From Streptomyces sp. NBC_01451 (lineage in GTDB: Bacteria; Actinomycetota; Actinomycetes; Streptomycetales; Streptomycetaceae), in contig NZ_CP109479.1 of assembly GCF_036227485.1 (NCBI RefSeq), positions 496,001 through 560,000 of the forward strand: a stretch of DNA of 64,000 nucleotides. Reading direction: 5' to 3'. The translations under genes and the position numbers were made by a program. Of the stretch, positions 26,595 through 35,052 are shown in pieces (position 1 is the first letter of the stretch; each line of letters starts with the position of its first letter). Under the pieces are notes generated by a model that ran no database searches, had not been told where the DNA came from, and saw only the letters and a list, made by a program, of their open reading frames with translations.

Positions 26595-28211
26595 ATGCAC
26601 ACCCAGACCACTCCTCTGCGGTGGTACGGAGACGCCAGCCCCGGCACCGACCCGGCCGGCATCTACCAGTCCCTCGCCGACCTCGACCGGCCCGCCTTCG
26701 TCGTCCGCACACCGACCGGCATCGGAGCCGTCTCCGGCGGCCGGGCGACTCCGGGCGAGGGTTTCCCCCTCCTGGCCGCCGCCGGCCCACTGCCTCCGCG
26801 CACGCTCGGCTCCCCGGCGTTCCTGGCCGCGCACGGCGTCCGGTACGCCTACATGGCGGGCGCGATGGCGGGCGGTATCGCCTCGGCCGACCTGGTGATC
26901 GCCCTGGCCCGGGAGGGATTCCTCGCCTCGTACGGGGCGGCCGGGCTGCTGCCCGAGACCATCGAGAAGGCGCTCACCCGGTTCGCCGCCGAGATCCCGG
27001 GACTGCCGTACGCCGTCAACCTGATCCACAGCCCGAGCGAGGAGCGCCTGGAGCGGGAGGCGGTGGAGCTGTTCCTGCGGTACGGGGTGCGGTGTGTGGA
27101 GGCGTCGGCGTTCATGAGCCTCAGCCCGCACGTGGTGCGCTATCGCCTGGCCGGCCTGCGCCGCGGCCCGTCCGGGGAGGTCGTCGCCGCGCACCGCCTC
27201 ATCGCGAAGATCTCCCGCCCCGAGACGGCGGAACGCTTCATGCGCCCCGCTCCGGCCGCCGTGGTGAGCGCCCTCCACTCCCAGGGGCTGATCACCGCCG
27301 AACAGGCGGACCTGGCGAAGTACGTCCCGATGGCCGACGACATCACGGTCGAGGGCGACTCGGGCGGCCACACCGACCGCCGCCCGCTCACCGCCCTGCT
27401 GCCGACGATCCTCCGGCTGCGGGACACCGTCCAGCACGACCACCGCTACCCGACCCCGATCCGGGTGGGCGCGGCGGGCGGCCTCGGCTGTCCCTCCTCC
27501 GTCGCGGCGGCGTTCACCATGGGTGCCGCCTATGTCGTCACCGGCTCGGTCAACCAGTCGTGCGTGGAGTCGGGCGCGTCGAAACCGACCAAGGAACTGC
27601 TGGCGGACGCGGGCATCGCGGACTGCGAGATGGCGCCGGCCGCCGACATGTTCGAAATGGGCGTGGAACTCCAGGTGTTGAAGAAGGGCACCCTGTTCCC
27701 GATGCGCGCCAAGCGCCTGTACGAGCTGTACCAGAGGTACGACGGGCTGGAAGCGCTGCCCGACAGCGAGCGCGCCCGGCTGGAGACCCAGATCATCCGC
27801 CGCCCGCTGGAGGACGTCTGGCAGGAGTGCGTCGGCTACTTCGGCCGCCGTGATCCCGAGCAGCTGGCCCGCGCCGCCGAGAACCCGAAGCGTCGGATGG
27901 CGCTGGTGTTCCGCTGGTACCTCGGCATGGCGTCCCGCTGGTCGACGGTCGGCGACCCGGACCGTGTACTCGACTACCAGGTGTGGTGCGGCCCGGCGAT
28001 GGGCGCGTTCAACGACTGGGTCACCGCCAGCTATCTCAAGGCCCCGGGCAATCGCCGGGTCGCGGACGTGGCCCACCACCTGATGCGCGGCGCCGCGTTC
28101 CACACCCGCCTGGCCCACCTTCGCGTCTCCGGCGTACGGATCCCGGCGTCGGCGGCCGACTACCGGCCCGTTCCCCTGGAACCGCCGGCGGAGCTGGAGG
28201 AGACACGATGA
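26595..28211 (+). CDS. pfaD-like: PfaD-like trans-acting enoyl reductase
   Basis: 538 aa flavin-dependent TIM-barrel reductase of the 2-nitropropane-dioxygenase/FabK type. Landmarks are YAYMAGAMAGGIASADLVIA, LPYAVNLIHSPSEERLEREA, ITVEGDSGGHTDRR (FMN/phosphate region) and FEMGVELQVLKKGTLFPMRA, then ELYQRYDGLEALP, the PfaD signature region. It should supply the enoyl-reductase activity that neither megasynthase carries. The ATG at 26595 has an AGAGGAGACG ribosome site and follows the PfaC-like stop by 26 bases. Its stop overlaps the next ATG by 4 bases, tying the dehydrogenase pair to the synthase operon. Confidence 0.95.
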   Translation: MHTQTTPLRWYGDASPGTDPAGIYQSLADLDRPAFVVRTPTGIGAVSGGRATPGEGFPLLAAAGPLPPRTLGSPAFLAAHGVRYAYMAGAMAGGIASADLVIALAREGFLASYGAAGLLPETIEKALTRFAAEIPGLPYAVNLIHSPSEERLEREAVELFLRYGVRCVEASAFMSLSPHVVRYRLAGLRRGPSGEVVAAHRLIAKISRPETAERFMRPAPAAVVSALHSQGLITAEQADLAKYVPMADDITVEGDSGGHTDRRPLTALLPTILRLRDTVQHDHRYPTPIRVGAAGGLGCPSSVAAAFTMGAAYVVTGSVNQSCVESGASKPTKELLADAGIADCEMAPAADMFEMGVELQVLKKGTLFPMRAKRLYELYQRYDGLEALPDSERARLETQIIRRPLEDVWQECVGYFGRRDPEQLARAAENPKRRMALVFRWYLGMASRWSTVGDPDRVLDYQVWCGPAMGAFNDWVTASYLKAPGNRRVADVAHHLMRGAAFHTRLAHLRVSGVRIPASAADYRPVPLEPPAELEETR

Positions 28212-29986
28212 GCGCGCCGACCGCCGGAGACATCGAGCGGCTCCTGGGTGATCCGTACGACGCGGACAACCCGTACGGATTCGCGGCAGCCGTCCGCCGG
28301 GACGAACAGGACGCGTTCCCGGACGAGTTGTGCGCCGCGCTGCGCGAGGCGGGCTTCCACCTCAACCACCTGCCGACGGAGTGGGGCGGCCGGTTCGAGT
28401 CCTTCGAGCACAGCATGGTCCTGGTCCGCACCGCCGCCCGCCGGGATCTGAACATCATGCCGGGCACCATGTTCGGCATCACCGCGGCGACCTGCCTGGC
28501 GCTGCACGGCTCGCCCGAGCAGCAGAAGCATGTGGCGGAGATCCTCGGCAGGGGCGGTGCGGTGGGCTTCGCCCTGTCGGAGGCCGACCACGGAAGCGAC
28601 CTGCTGGCCAACACCGTCCGCCTCGAACCCGTGCTGGACGGCTGGGAGTTGACGGGCGAGAAGTGGATGGTGGGCCTCGGCCTCCGCTGCGAGGCGCTGT
28701 ACCTGGTGGCACGGACGGGCGGGCGGGGACCGGGCGCCTTCACGGCGGTGCTGCTCGACCTGACGGGGGACGTCGGGCGCAGCCCGGCCGTTCCCACCTC
28801 GGGCATGCGCGGCATCGACTTCGCCCACCTCCGCTTCGACCGTCTCCCGGTCCCGGCCGAGGCGTTGGTGGGCGGCGAGGGCCAGGCGCTGGAGTCCGTC
28901 ATGAAGGCCCAGCAGGTGGTCCGGGTGATGAGCATGGCCGGCAGCCTCGGCTGCGCGGACACGGCTCTGCGCCTCACTCTGGACTTCGCGTCGGCACGCC
29001 GGGTCGGCCGCACGACGGTTGGCGAGTCGCCCTATCCGAGACGGGAGTTGGCGGTCGCATCGGCCGCGCTCCTGGCGTCGGACGTCACAGCGCTGACCGC
29101 CGCCCGGGGTATCCATGTGTTCCCGGAGGTGTTCAGTGTCTGGGGATGCGCCGCCAAGCACGTGGTCGCGGAGAGCACCGAGGACCTGATCCGCCGTTGT
29201 GCCACGGTCCTGGCGACACGCTCGGTACTCCGTACGGAGGGCCCGGGCGACGGCCTGTTCCAGAAACTCCAGCGGGACGCGGCCGTCGTGAGGGTCGTGG
29301 ACACCAGCACCCTGGCCAACCTGCGCGCATACGCGGCCCAACTCCCGACGCTGGTCCAGGGCAACGGCCCCAGGGGCGCGGAGAACTGCGCGACAGGCCA
29401 CAGCGGCGCGGCAGCAGCCACCACACCGCGCTCCCCAGGGCGAACAGGCACCGACCTCATACGCAAGGCCTTCGACCTCACCGAACCGCTTCCCCCATAC
29501 GCCCCCGAACACCTGGACCTCACCGCCCGAGGCAACTCCCCCATAACAACCGCCCTGTTCGACATCGCACCCCAGGCAGCAACCACCCTCACCACCCAGG
29601 GCGACCGAACAACCGCCGCCCTGACAACCCGCCTCACCAGCGCCCTCACCCAACTCGCCGAGGACACAGCGACCGCCGACCGGGACACCGGCCTGGTGGA
29701 CGCAGCGGACCGGTTCGCCCACCTCTACGCCGCCGCCTGCTGCCTGCTCCTCTGGTGGGCCAACCCCGACCGCCCCCTGTTCGGCGCGGAACCCGGCGAC
29801 ACCCGCTGGCTCGCCGCCTGTCTCGCGTACCTCCTCGCCCGGGCGGACGGCGCCGACCCACGCCGGGAGGCCCCCGCCCTCCTCCCAGCCCTGGACATCA
29901 CCACGGACCTGCACACCCGTAACCGGCTCTTCTGCGCGCACCCCGAACAACTCGCACCGCACCCCGAACCCGCCGCCGACCACTGA
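28208..29986 (+). CDS. Acyl-CoA-dehydrogenase-like flavoprotein 1
   Basis: 592 aa. Residues about 1-370 look like an acyl-CoA dehydrogenase: the FAD-binding region GFALSEADHGSDLLANTV, ELTGEKWMVG and GMRGIDFAHLRFDRLPVP. A further roughly 200 residues, helical and Ala-rich, make it longer than the usual 380-400. The GGxGY-type C-terminal landmark is not recognisable, so the catalytic base is unclear. ATGA overlap with the PfaD-like gene implies co-translation. It may introduce a double bond into an acyl-ACP or acyl-CoA. Codons at about 29390-29660 use many more ACA, CCA, CGA and GCA triplets than the rest, marking a compositional patch in the linker. Confidence 0.88.
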   Translation: MSAPTAGDIERLLGDPYDADNPYGFAAAVRRDEQDAFPDELCAALREAGFHLNHLPTEWGGRFESFEHSMVLVRTAARRDLNIMPGTMFGITAATCLALHGSPEQQKHVAEILGRGGAVGFALSEADHGSDLLANTVRLEPVLDGWELTGEKWMVGLGLRCEALYLVARTGGRGPGAFTAVLLDLTGDVGRSPAVPTSGMRGIDFAHLRFDRLPVPAEALVGGEGQALESVMKAQQVVRVMSMAGSLGCADTALRLTLDFASARRVGRTTVGESPYPRRELAVASAALLASDVTALTAARGIHVFPEVFSVWGCAAKHVVAESTEDLIRRCATVLATRSVLRTEGPGDGLFQKLQRDAAVVRVVDTSTLANLRAYAAQLPTLVQGNGPRGAENCATGHSGAAAATTPRSPGRTGTDLIRKAFDLTEPLPPYAPEHLDLTARGNSPITTALFDIAPQAATTLTTQGDRTTAALTTRLTSALTQLAEDTATADRDTGLVDAADRFAHLYAAACCLLLWWANPDRPLFGAEPGDTRWLAACLAYLLARADGADPRREAPALLPALDITTDLHTRNRLFCAHPEQLAPHPEPAADH

Positions 29987-30001
29987 CCGTTGGGAGACCC
30001 C

Positions 30002-31792
30002 GTGCCGAAGTCGGACCTCACGGAGCTGGCCGGGCGGCTTGAACGCCACCTGGGCGATCCGCACGACCCCGCGAGCCGCATGCCGTACACCCGCGTCCTC
30101 GAATACGACGAACGCGAGGACTACCCCTACGAGTTCGTGAACCTCCTCCAGCGCTGGGGCGCGCTGGACCACTCGCTCCCCCGCGCCCAGGGCGGCAAGG
30201 CGGGCGACGTGGAGATCGGCTTCAACCTGATGCGGCTGATCGCCCGCCGGGACCCGACCACCGCGACCGCGTTCATCATCACCAGCCTCAGTTTCATGCC
30301 GGCCTGGGTCGCCGGCACCGACGCCCAGAAGCGGGCCATGGTGGAGTCCGTCCAGCGCGGCAACCGCTACGCCTGGGGCCTGTCCGAGCGGCGGCACGGC
30401 AGTGATCTGCTCGCCAACGAGATGACCGCCGAGAAGACGGACGGCGGCTATCTCCTCACCGGGGAGAAGTGGCTGATCGGCAACGGCCGGGTCGCCGACG
30501 GGCTCAGCATCCACGCCCGTACCGACCCCCGGGGCGGCCCCGGCGGCTACTCCGTCTTCGTCCTCGACAAACGGCAGACCCCCGCCGGGACGGTGGACGA
30601 GCTGCCGCGCGAGCGCATGCACGGACTGCGCGGGCTCGACATGAGCGGTTTCCGGCTGGACCGGGTCTTCGTACCGGACTCCGCGCTCCTCGGCCGTGAG
30701 GGACAGGGCCTGGAGATCGCCCTCAAGACCTCGCAGACGGCCCGCGCCCTCATCAGCGGCATCGCCCTGTCGGCCGTGGACACGGGGCTGCGGGTCACGC
30801 TCGACTTCACCGAGGGCCGGACGGTCTTCGGCCGTACGGTCAGCGATGTCCCCTACTCCCGCCGCCAGTTGGTGGAGTGCTTCGCGGATCTGATGGTCGC
30901 CGACGCGGTCAGTCTGGGCGCGGTGCGGGCCCTGCAGGTCGTGCCGGAGCAGACCAGCGTGTGGTCGTCGGTCGTCAAGTACTTCGTGCCGACACTCCTG
31001 GAACGCACCTTCGCCCAGCTGAACGTCGTACTCGGAGCCCGCTTCTATCTCCGCGACCATCCGCACTACGCGATCCACCAGAAGATGCTGCGTGACCTGC
31101 CCGTCGCCAACTTCGCCGACGGCAACACCGTCGTGAACCTCAAGAACATCGCGCTCCAGCTCGACGGACTGCTCACCACGGCCGCCACCGCCGACCGGAC
31201 ACTGCGCGACGAGGCCGGCGAACGCGCGGCCGTCCTCTTCGGCATCGACCGCGAGCTGCCGCTGTACCGGCCCTGGGACCAGGAGTTGTACAGCCGGGGC
31301 CGGGACGACGCCCTCCTGGCCGCGCCCGCCGCGCTCGTCCGGCTGCGCCGGCTGGCCGAGGAGGCCAAGCGCGACGAGCGCGACCGGCTGACCCGGGCGG
31401 CGGACACGGCGGAGCAACTCCTCGCCGGAGCCGACTCGTTGCGCGAGCGCGTCACCTCCCTCAAGGTGTCGCTGGGCCGCGACTACGGCCAGTCCGCCGA
31501 ACTCTTCGACCTGGCCAAGGAGTACTGCCTCCTGCACGCAGCCGCCGCCTGCGTGCACACCTACGTCCACTCCGCCGCCGCGTTCGAGGACCCGTTGCCC
31601 AGCGGCGCGCTGCTCCTGCTCCAACTGGAGCGTGTACGAAGGCACTTGCGTCCTCACGAAGCCGTCACCGACGCCGCTGTGGTCGACGACGTGATGCGGG
31701 TGCTGCGACATCTGCACCGGGAGAACCGGCTGTTCTCGTACTGGCAGTTCCCGCTCGCCGAGCGCGGTGACCTGCCCGCCGCCGGGCTCTGA
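30002..31792 (+). CDS. Acyl-CoA-dehydrogenase-like flavoprotein 2
   Basis: 596 aa paralogue of the preceding gene. The N-terminal acyl-CoA dehydrogenase part is clear: WGLSERRHGSDLLANEMTAE, LLTGEKWLIGNGRVADGLSI and GLRGLDMSGFRLDRVFVP. The region VLGARFYLRDHPHYAIHQKM, then RDLPVANFADGNTVVNLKNI, takes the place of the normal C-terminal helix bundle, followed by a long helical extension with many charged residues. Like its neighbour it is about 200 residues longer than canonical enzymes. The GTG at 30002 (GGGAG upstream) follows gene 1 by 15 bases. The pair could act as a heteromer on the PUFA-synthase product; this is inference. Confidence 0.88.
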   Translation: MPKSDLTELAGRLERHLGDPHDPASRMPYTRVLEYDEREDYPYEFVNLLQRWGALDHSLPRAQGGKAGDVEIGFNLMRLIARRDPTTATAFIITSLSFMPAWVAGTDAQKRAMVESVQRGNRYAWGLSERRHGSDLLANEMTAEKTDGGYLLTGEKWLIGNGRVADGLSIHARTDPRGGPGGYSVFVLDKRQTPAGTVDELPRERMHGLRGLDMSGFRLDRVFVPDSALLGREGQGLEIALKTSQTARALISGIALSAVDTGLRVTLDFTEGRTVFGRTVSDVPYSRRQLVECFADLMVADAVSLGAVRALQVVPEQTSVWSSVVKYFVPTLLERTFAQLNVVLGARFYLRDHPHYAIHQKMLRDLPVANFADGNTVVNLKNIALQLDGLLTTAATADRTLRDEAGERAAVLFGIDRELPLYRPWDQELYSRGRDDALLAAPAALVRLRRLAEEAKRDERDRLTRAADTAEQLLAGADSLRERVTSLKVSLGRDYGQSAELFDLAKEYCLLHAAAACVHTYVHSAAAFEDPLPSGALLLLQLERVRRHLRPHEAVTDAAVVDDVMRVLRHLHRENRLFSYWQFPLAERGDLPAAGL

Positions 31793-31804
31793 CCGGAGGG
31801 CCGG

Positions 31805-32515
31805 ATGCAGATACCCGACCGTCATCTGTGGCTGCTGCCGGACTCGGCCGCCGAGACGTTCATCGCCCGCACGGGCGGCCCGGCCCTGCTCGACGCGGCC
31901 GAGCGCGAGCGGTGCGAGCGCGTCCTCGCACCGCCCGAACGGCGTCGCCGGTTGGCCGCCCGGCTGCTGGCCCGGCATGCGCTCAGCTCCCGTAGCGGCA
32001 GGCCGCTCGCCTCCTGGCGTTTCCGCACCGCTGCGGACGGCAGACCGGAACCCGAGCCGTCCCCGGAGCACAAGCTGCGCTTCAACCTCACCCACACGGA
32101 CGGCCTGACCGCCTGTGTGGTGACCGACGGCGGCCGGGCCTGCGGAGTGGACGCCGAACGCTCACCGGCGGGCCCCGACGCGGTCGCGCACCTTCCCCGC
32201 TTCTTCGCCGACCGGGAGCGCACGGAACTGGCGGCCGTCCCCGACTCCGTACGCCCCGGCCACGTCGCCGCCTACTGGGTGCTCAAGGAGGCATACCTCA
32301 AGGCCCTCGGCACCGGCCTGCGCCGGGACCTGTCCACGATCGCCTTCACCGGCCTGACCGGCGGCACCATCCGCCTGTACGACACCGGCGAACCCGAGCC
32401 GGCGCGTGAGCGCTGGCACTTCGACCTGATCCACCCGGGCCCCGGTCATGTGGTGGCCGTCGCCGCCGAAGAGGGCACACCGGGCGGCCTGGTCACCACC
32501 ACGCTCACCCACTGA
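31805..32515 (+). CDS. Sfp-type 4'-phosphopantetheinyl transferase
   Basis: 236 aa. The Mg2+/CoA-binding motifs GVDAERS and FFADRE, and the late motif WVLKEAYLKALG, are the PPTase signatures. LRFNLTHTDGLTACVV is the usual preceding stretch. It converts apo-ACP to holo-ACP by transferring phosphopantetheine from CoA, and would load Ser41 of the discrete ACP and the three carriers of the PfaA-like synthase (the function called PfaE in marine pfa loci). It follows the dehydrogenase by 12 bases with GGAGGG upstream of the ATG. Confidence 0.94.
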   Translation: MQIPDRHLWLLPDSAAETFIARTGGPALLDAAERERCERVLAPPERRRRLAARLLARHALSSRSGRPLASWRFRTAADGRPEPEPSPEHKLRFNLTHTDGLTACVVTDGGRACGVDAERSPAGPDAVAHLPRFFADRERTELAAVPDSVRPGHVAAYWVLKEAYLKALGTGLRRDLSTIAFTGLTGGTIRLYDTGEPEPARERWHFDLIHPGPGHVVAVAAEEGTPGGLVTTTLTH

Positions 32516-32531
32516 CTCCAAGGAGCACTCG

Positions 32532-33821
32532 ATGTCCGCCAAGCCCAGCATCGCCGTCGTCGGCGGTGGCGTCGCCGGCCTCTCCGCCGCCTACGCCCTG
32601 CGCGAGCACGCCGAGATCACCCTGTTCGAACGAGAGGACCACTACGGGGGCCACGCCAACACCGTCGAGGTCGAGGACGCGGGCCGGGTCCTGGGCATCG
32701 ACACCGCGTTCGTCGTCTTCAACCGCCCCGCCTACCCCAACCTCAGCGGCTTCTTCGACGAACTGGGCGTGGAGGCCAAGCAGTTGCTCAGCGGCTTCAA
32801 CTTCTTCGACCTGACCGAGGGCACGCAGTACGGCAGCGAGGAGATGGACCTGCCGGAGGAGGAGGTGCGCGCCCGCTATCCCGAGGCGTTCCAGACCATC
32901 TGGCGCGAGGCCCGCCGGTTCCACGAGGAGGGCCGCCGGGACTTCTTCCGCAAGCGCACCGACATGCCGATGGGTGAGTACCTCGACCGGGGCGGCTACA
33001 GCCAGGAGTTCCGGTACGGCTACTTCATCCTGCTGTGCAGCGCGGTGTGGTCGGTGCCCGCCGAGCTGGTCTGGGAGATGCCGGCCACGACCGTGATCGC
33101 GTTCTTCATGGCCCACGACGAGACAGGGCTCGGCGGCCGTCGCGTGGACTGGCGGACCGTGGGCGGCGGTTCGATCTCGTACGTCCGCAAGGTGCTCGCG
33201 GCGATCGACCCGAAGGTGCGGCTGTCCGAGCCGGTGACCGGGATCCACCAGGACGAGGACGGGGTCACCGTGCGGACCGCGGGCGGCTCCGAGCGCTTCG
33301 ACCACGTGGTGCTCGCCACCCACGCCGATGTGACCCGCGCCCTGCTGGAGAACCCCACCGACCGCCAACGCGAGCTGCTCGCGCCGCTGCGCTACAACGC
33401 CTCCACGGTGATCCTGCACACCGATCCGTCCGTGATGCCGGCCGACCGGTCCCGGTGGGAGGCGTGGAACTACGGGAAGGTGACGATGGACGGGCAGCCG
33501 CGCACGTACGTGGCCTACTACATGAACAAGCTGCACGGCTTCGAGTCGGAGACCGACTACTTCGTCACCCTCGACTGCCCGCTGCCGGTCGCCGAGGAGA
33601 GCGTCATCCGCACCTTCCACTACGAGCACCCGGTCCTCGACATGGCCATGCGCCGCGCCCAGCAGACCGTCTACGAGGTCAACGAAGGGCCACGGGTCAA
33701 GCTGTGCGGCTCGTACTTCCACTCCAAGCAGCAGTACCACGACCAGATCGGCTCGCACGAGGCCGCGTTCTCCGCCGGGAAGGAGGCGGCGGCCCAGTTG
33801 CTGCGCGAACTGGGGCGGTAG
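32532..33821 (+). CDS. FAD/NAD(P)-binding amine-oxidase-like oxidoreductase
   Basis: 429 aa. It opens with a dinucleotide fold (VVGGGVAGLSAAYALREHAE, then LFEREDHYGGHANTVEVED) and continues with IDTAFVVFNRPAYPNLSGFF and HVVLATHADVTRALLENPT. The style matches the COG2907-type predicted FAD-binding proteins, related to phytoene and squalene desaturases and often linked with cyclopropane-fatty-acid-type lipid modification. It ends the rightward lipid operon, 16 bases after the PPTase, with AAGGAG at the ribosome site. A role as a late desaturase or oxidase on the lipid is likely but not proven. Confidence 0.87.
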   Translation: MSAKPSIAVVGGGVAGLSAAYALREHAEITLFEREDHYGGHANTVEVEDAGRVLGIDTAFVVFNRPAYPNLSGFFDELGVEAKQLLSGFNFFDLTEGTQYGSEEMDLPEEEVRARYPEAFQTIWREARRFHEEGRRDFFRKRTDMPMGEYLDRGGYSQEFRYGYFILLCSAVWSVPAELVWEMPATTVIAFFMAHDETGLGGRRVDWRTVGGGSISYVRKVLAAIDPKVRLSEPVTGIHQDEDGVTVRTAGGSERFDHVVLATHADVTRALLENPTDRQRELLAPLRYNASTVILHTDPSVMPADRSRWEAWNYGKVTMDGQPRTYVAYYMNKLHGFESETDYFVTLDCPLPVAEESVIRTFHYEHPVLDMAMRRAQQTVYEVNEGPRVKLCGSYFHSKQQYHDQIGSHEAAFSAGKEAAAQLLRELGR

Positions 33822-33827
33822 ACCGGG

Positions 33828-34493
33828 TCAGCTGTCCGCCCGGTCCACTTCGTCCGTCCGGTCAACCCTGTTCGCCCCGTCCGCGTGCCGCCGGGCCGAC
33901 TCGTTCTGCTGGGCCATGCGCCGCAGCGCCATGAGCGCGGGTTCCAGGAGGACGGTGAGCAGGAGCGCGCGTTCGGCGACCTCCAACGGGTCCTCGATTC
34001 CGTCCAGTTGGTCGAGGTCGAGGACCGCGGTCTCCTCGGCCAGCCGGGCGTACGGCAGGAGCACCCGCCGGTCCAGCGGCGATCCGAGGGTCCGCAGCGA
34101 GGCGAGGGTGTCGGCCAGGGTGACGCGAGCGGGGGCGGACTTGTGCACATCCCAGCCCAACTCCTCGATCAGCGCGTCTACTTCGGCTGGTTCCGGGGCG
34201 TCCGCCTCGGTCTCGTCGGCCAGCCGGATCGCCCCCAGCGTGAGCCCCAGGAGGCGGTGGGTGTCCGCCGTGTGCTCGGCGAGCGCACCCAGCACCTCCC
34301 GGGTGGTGCTGACGGACAGGCCGCGTACGCCGATCAGCGCGCGGATCAGCCGGAGTCTGCGCAGGTGGTTCTCGTCGTACTCGGCCTGCGTCGCCGACAG
34401 CTGACGACCGGCCGGGAGGAGACCTTCGCGGAGGTAGTACTTGATCGTCGTGACAGAGACGCCACTGAGGCGGCTCAGCTCGGACATGCGCAT
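33828..34493 (-). CDS. MerR-family transcription regulator
   Basis: 221 aa. The N-terminal 70 residues are the MerR winged helix (MRMSELSRLSGVSVTTIKYY, then LREGLLPAGR). The C-terminal part is helical and lacks metal-binding Cys pairs, so it probably senses an organic molecule. It is convergent with the lipid operon (6 bases apart) and divergent from the barrel-protein gene, with a MerR-type promoter in between. Regulators of this kind commonly activate their divergent gene. Confidence 0.9.
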   Translation of the reverse strand: MRMSELSRLSGVSVTTIKYYLREGLLPAGRQLSATQAEYDENHLRRLRLIRALIGVRGLSVSTTREVLGALAEHTADTHRLLGLTLGAIRLADETEADAPEPAEVDALIEELGWDVHKSAPARVTLADTLASLRTLGSPLDRRVLLPYARLAEETAVLDLDQLDGIEDPLEVAERALLLTVLLEPALMALRRMAQQNESARRHADGANRVDRTDEVDRADS

Positions 34494-34515
34494 CGGTCGG
34501 GCTCCGCTCTGGTCA

Positions 34516-34558
34516 TTGGATACCTCTACTGTCTAACATGGATAGTGGAGGTATCCAA
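34516..34558. promoter_or_regulatory. MerR-type promoter with 19-bp spacer and long dyad
   Basis: TTGGATACCTC (34516-34526) and GAGGTATCCAA (34548-34558) form a perfect 11-bp inverted repeat that continues imperfectly to a centre at 34537. Reading rightward, TTGGAT (34516-34521) as -35 and GATAGT (34541-34546) as -10 are separated by exactly 19 bases, the overlong spacer typical of MerR-activated promoters. The predicted transcript would start near 34553, 50 bases before the barrel-protein ATG. It sits just upstream of the divergent MerR ATG, so both genes are probably controlled from it. Confidence 0.8.
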
Positions 34559-34602
34559 GAGAGCCTCTGCTTCACCCTGCCTCTCAGAAGAAGGCCGCAG
34601 CC

Positions 34603-35025
34603 ATGCCCACCCTGCCCTGGACCACTGTCAACGAGCCCGCTCCGGACACGACGGCGTTCGTCATGGCGTCCCGCCTGGAAGTCCGCTCCCTGCGCGACGT
34701 CCCCCGCTTCTTCCTGCGGTCCCTCGCCGCGTGGAAGCAGGTGAAGAGCGCGCCGGGCGCGTACGGCGCCTCGCTGATCGCCGAGCCGCTGAAGCGCACG
34801 TTCTGGACGCTGTCGGCCTGGGAGGACAAGCAGGCCCTCTACACATACGCACGGACCGAGCCCCACAAGTCGGTCATGACCGGCCTGCGCTCCACGATGA
34901 ACCGCTCGGTCTTCACCTTCTGGGAGACGCCGGCAGCCGGCCTGCCCATCGACTGGTCGGACGCGCGCGACCGGCTGTCGGCCCAGGAACGCTCGGACGC
35001 CGACGGCAACTCGCCGACCGCCTGA
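34603..35025 (+). CDS. Small dimeric alpha/beta-barrel-like protein (DUF3291/ABM-type)
   Basis: 140 aa. The pattern MASRLEVRSLRDVPRFFLRS, then FWTLSAWEDKQALYTYART and FTFWETP, is that of the antibiotic-biosynthesis-monooxygenase/DUF3291 superfamily of ferredoxin-like barrels, some of which act on haem or quinones. No catalytic residue can be named. It is the first gene downstream of the MerR-type promoter and is followed by an MFS exporter on the same strand, so the two may form a resistance or efflux cassette. Confidence 0.75.
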   Translation: MPTLPWTTVNEPAPDTTAFVMASRLEVRSLRDVPRFFLRSLAAWKQVKSAPGAYGASLIAEPLKRTFWTLSAWEDKQALYTYARTEPHKSVMTGLRSTMNRSVFTFWETPAAGLPIDWSDARDRLSAQERSDADGNSPTA

Positions 35026-35052
35026 CACAACCCGCCGGCTTCGGCCGCACTG

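Noticed and set aside
28160..32095. Very long open frame (1311 codons) antisense to the dehydrogenase and PPTase genes
   Set aside because: It mirrors the codon bias of the genes on the other strand, is rich in Gly, Val, Arg and His without any domain, and has no ribosome site. It is a GC-rich shadow.
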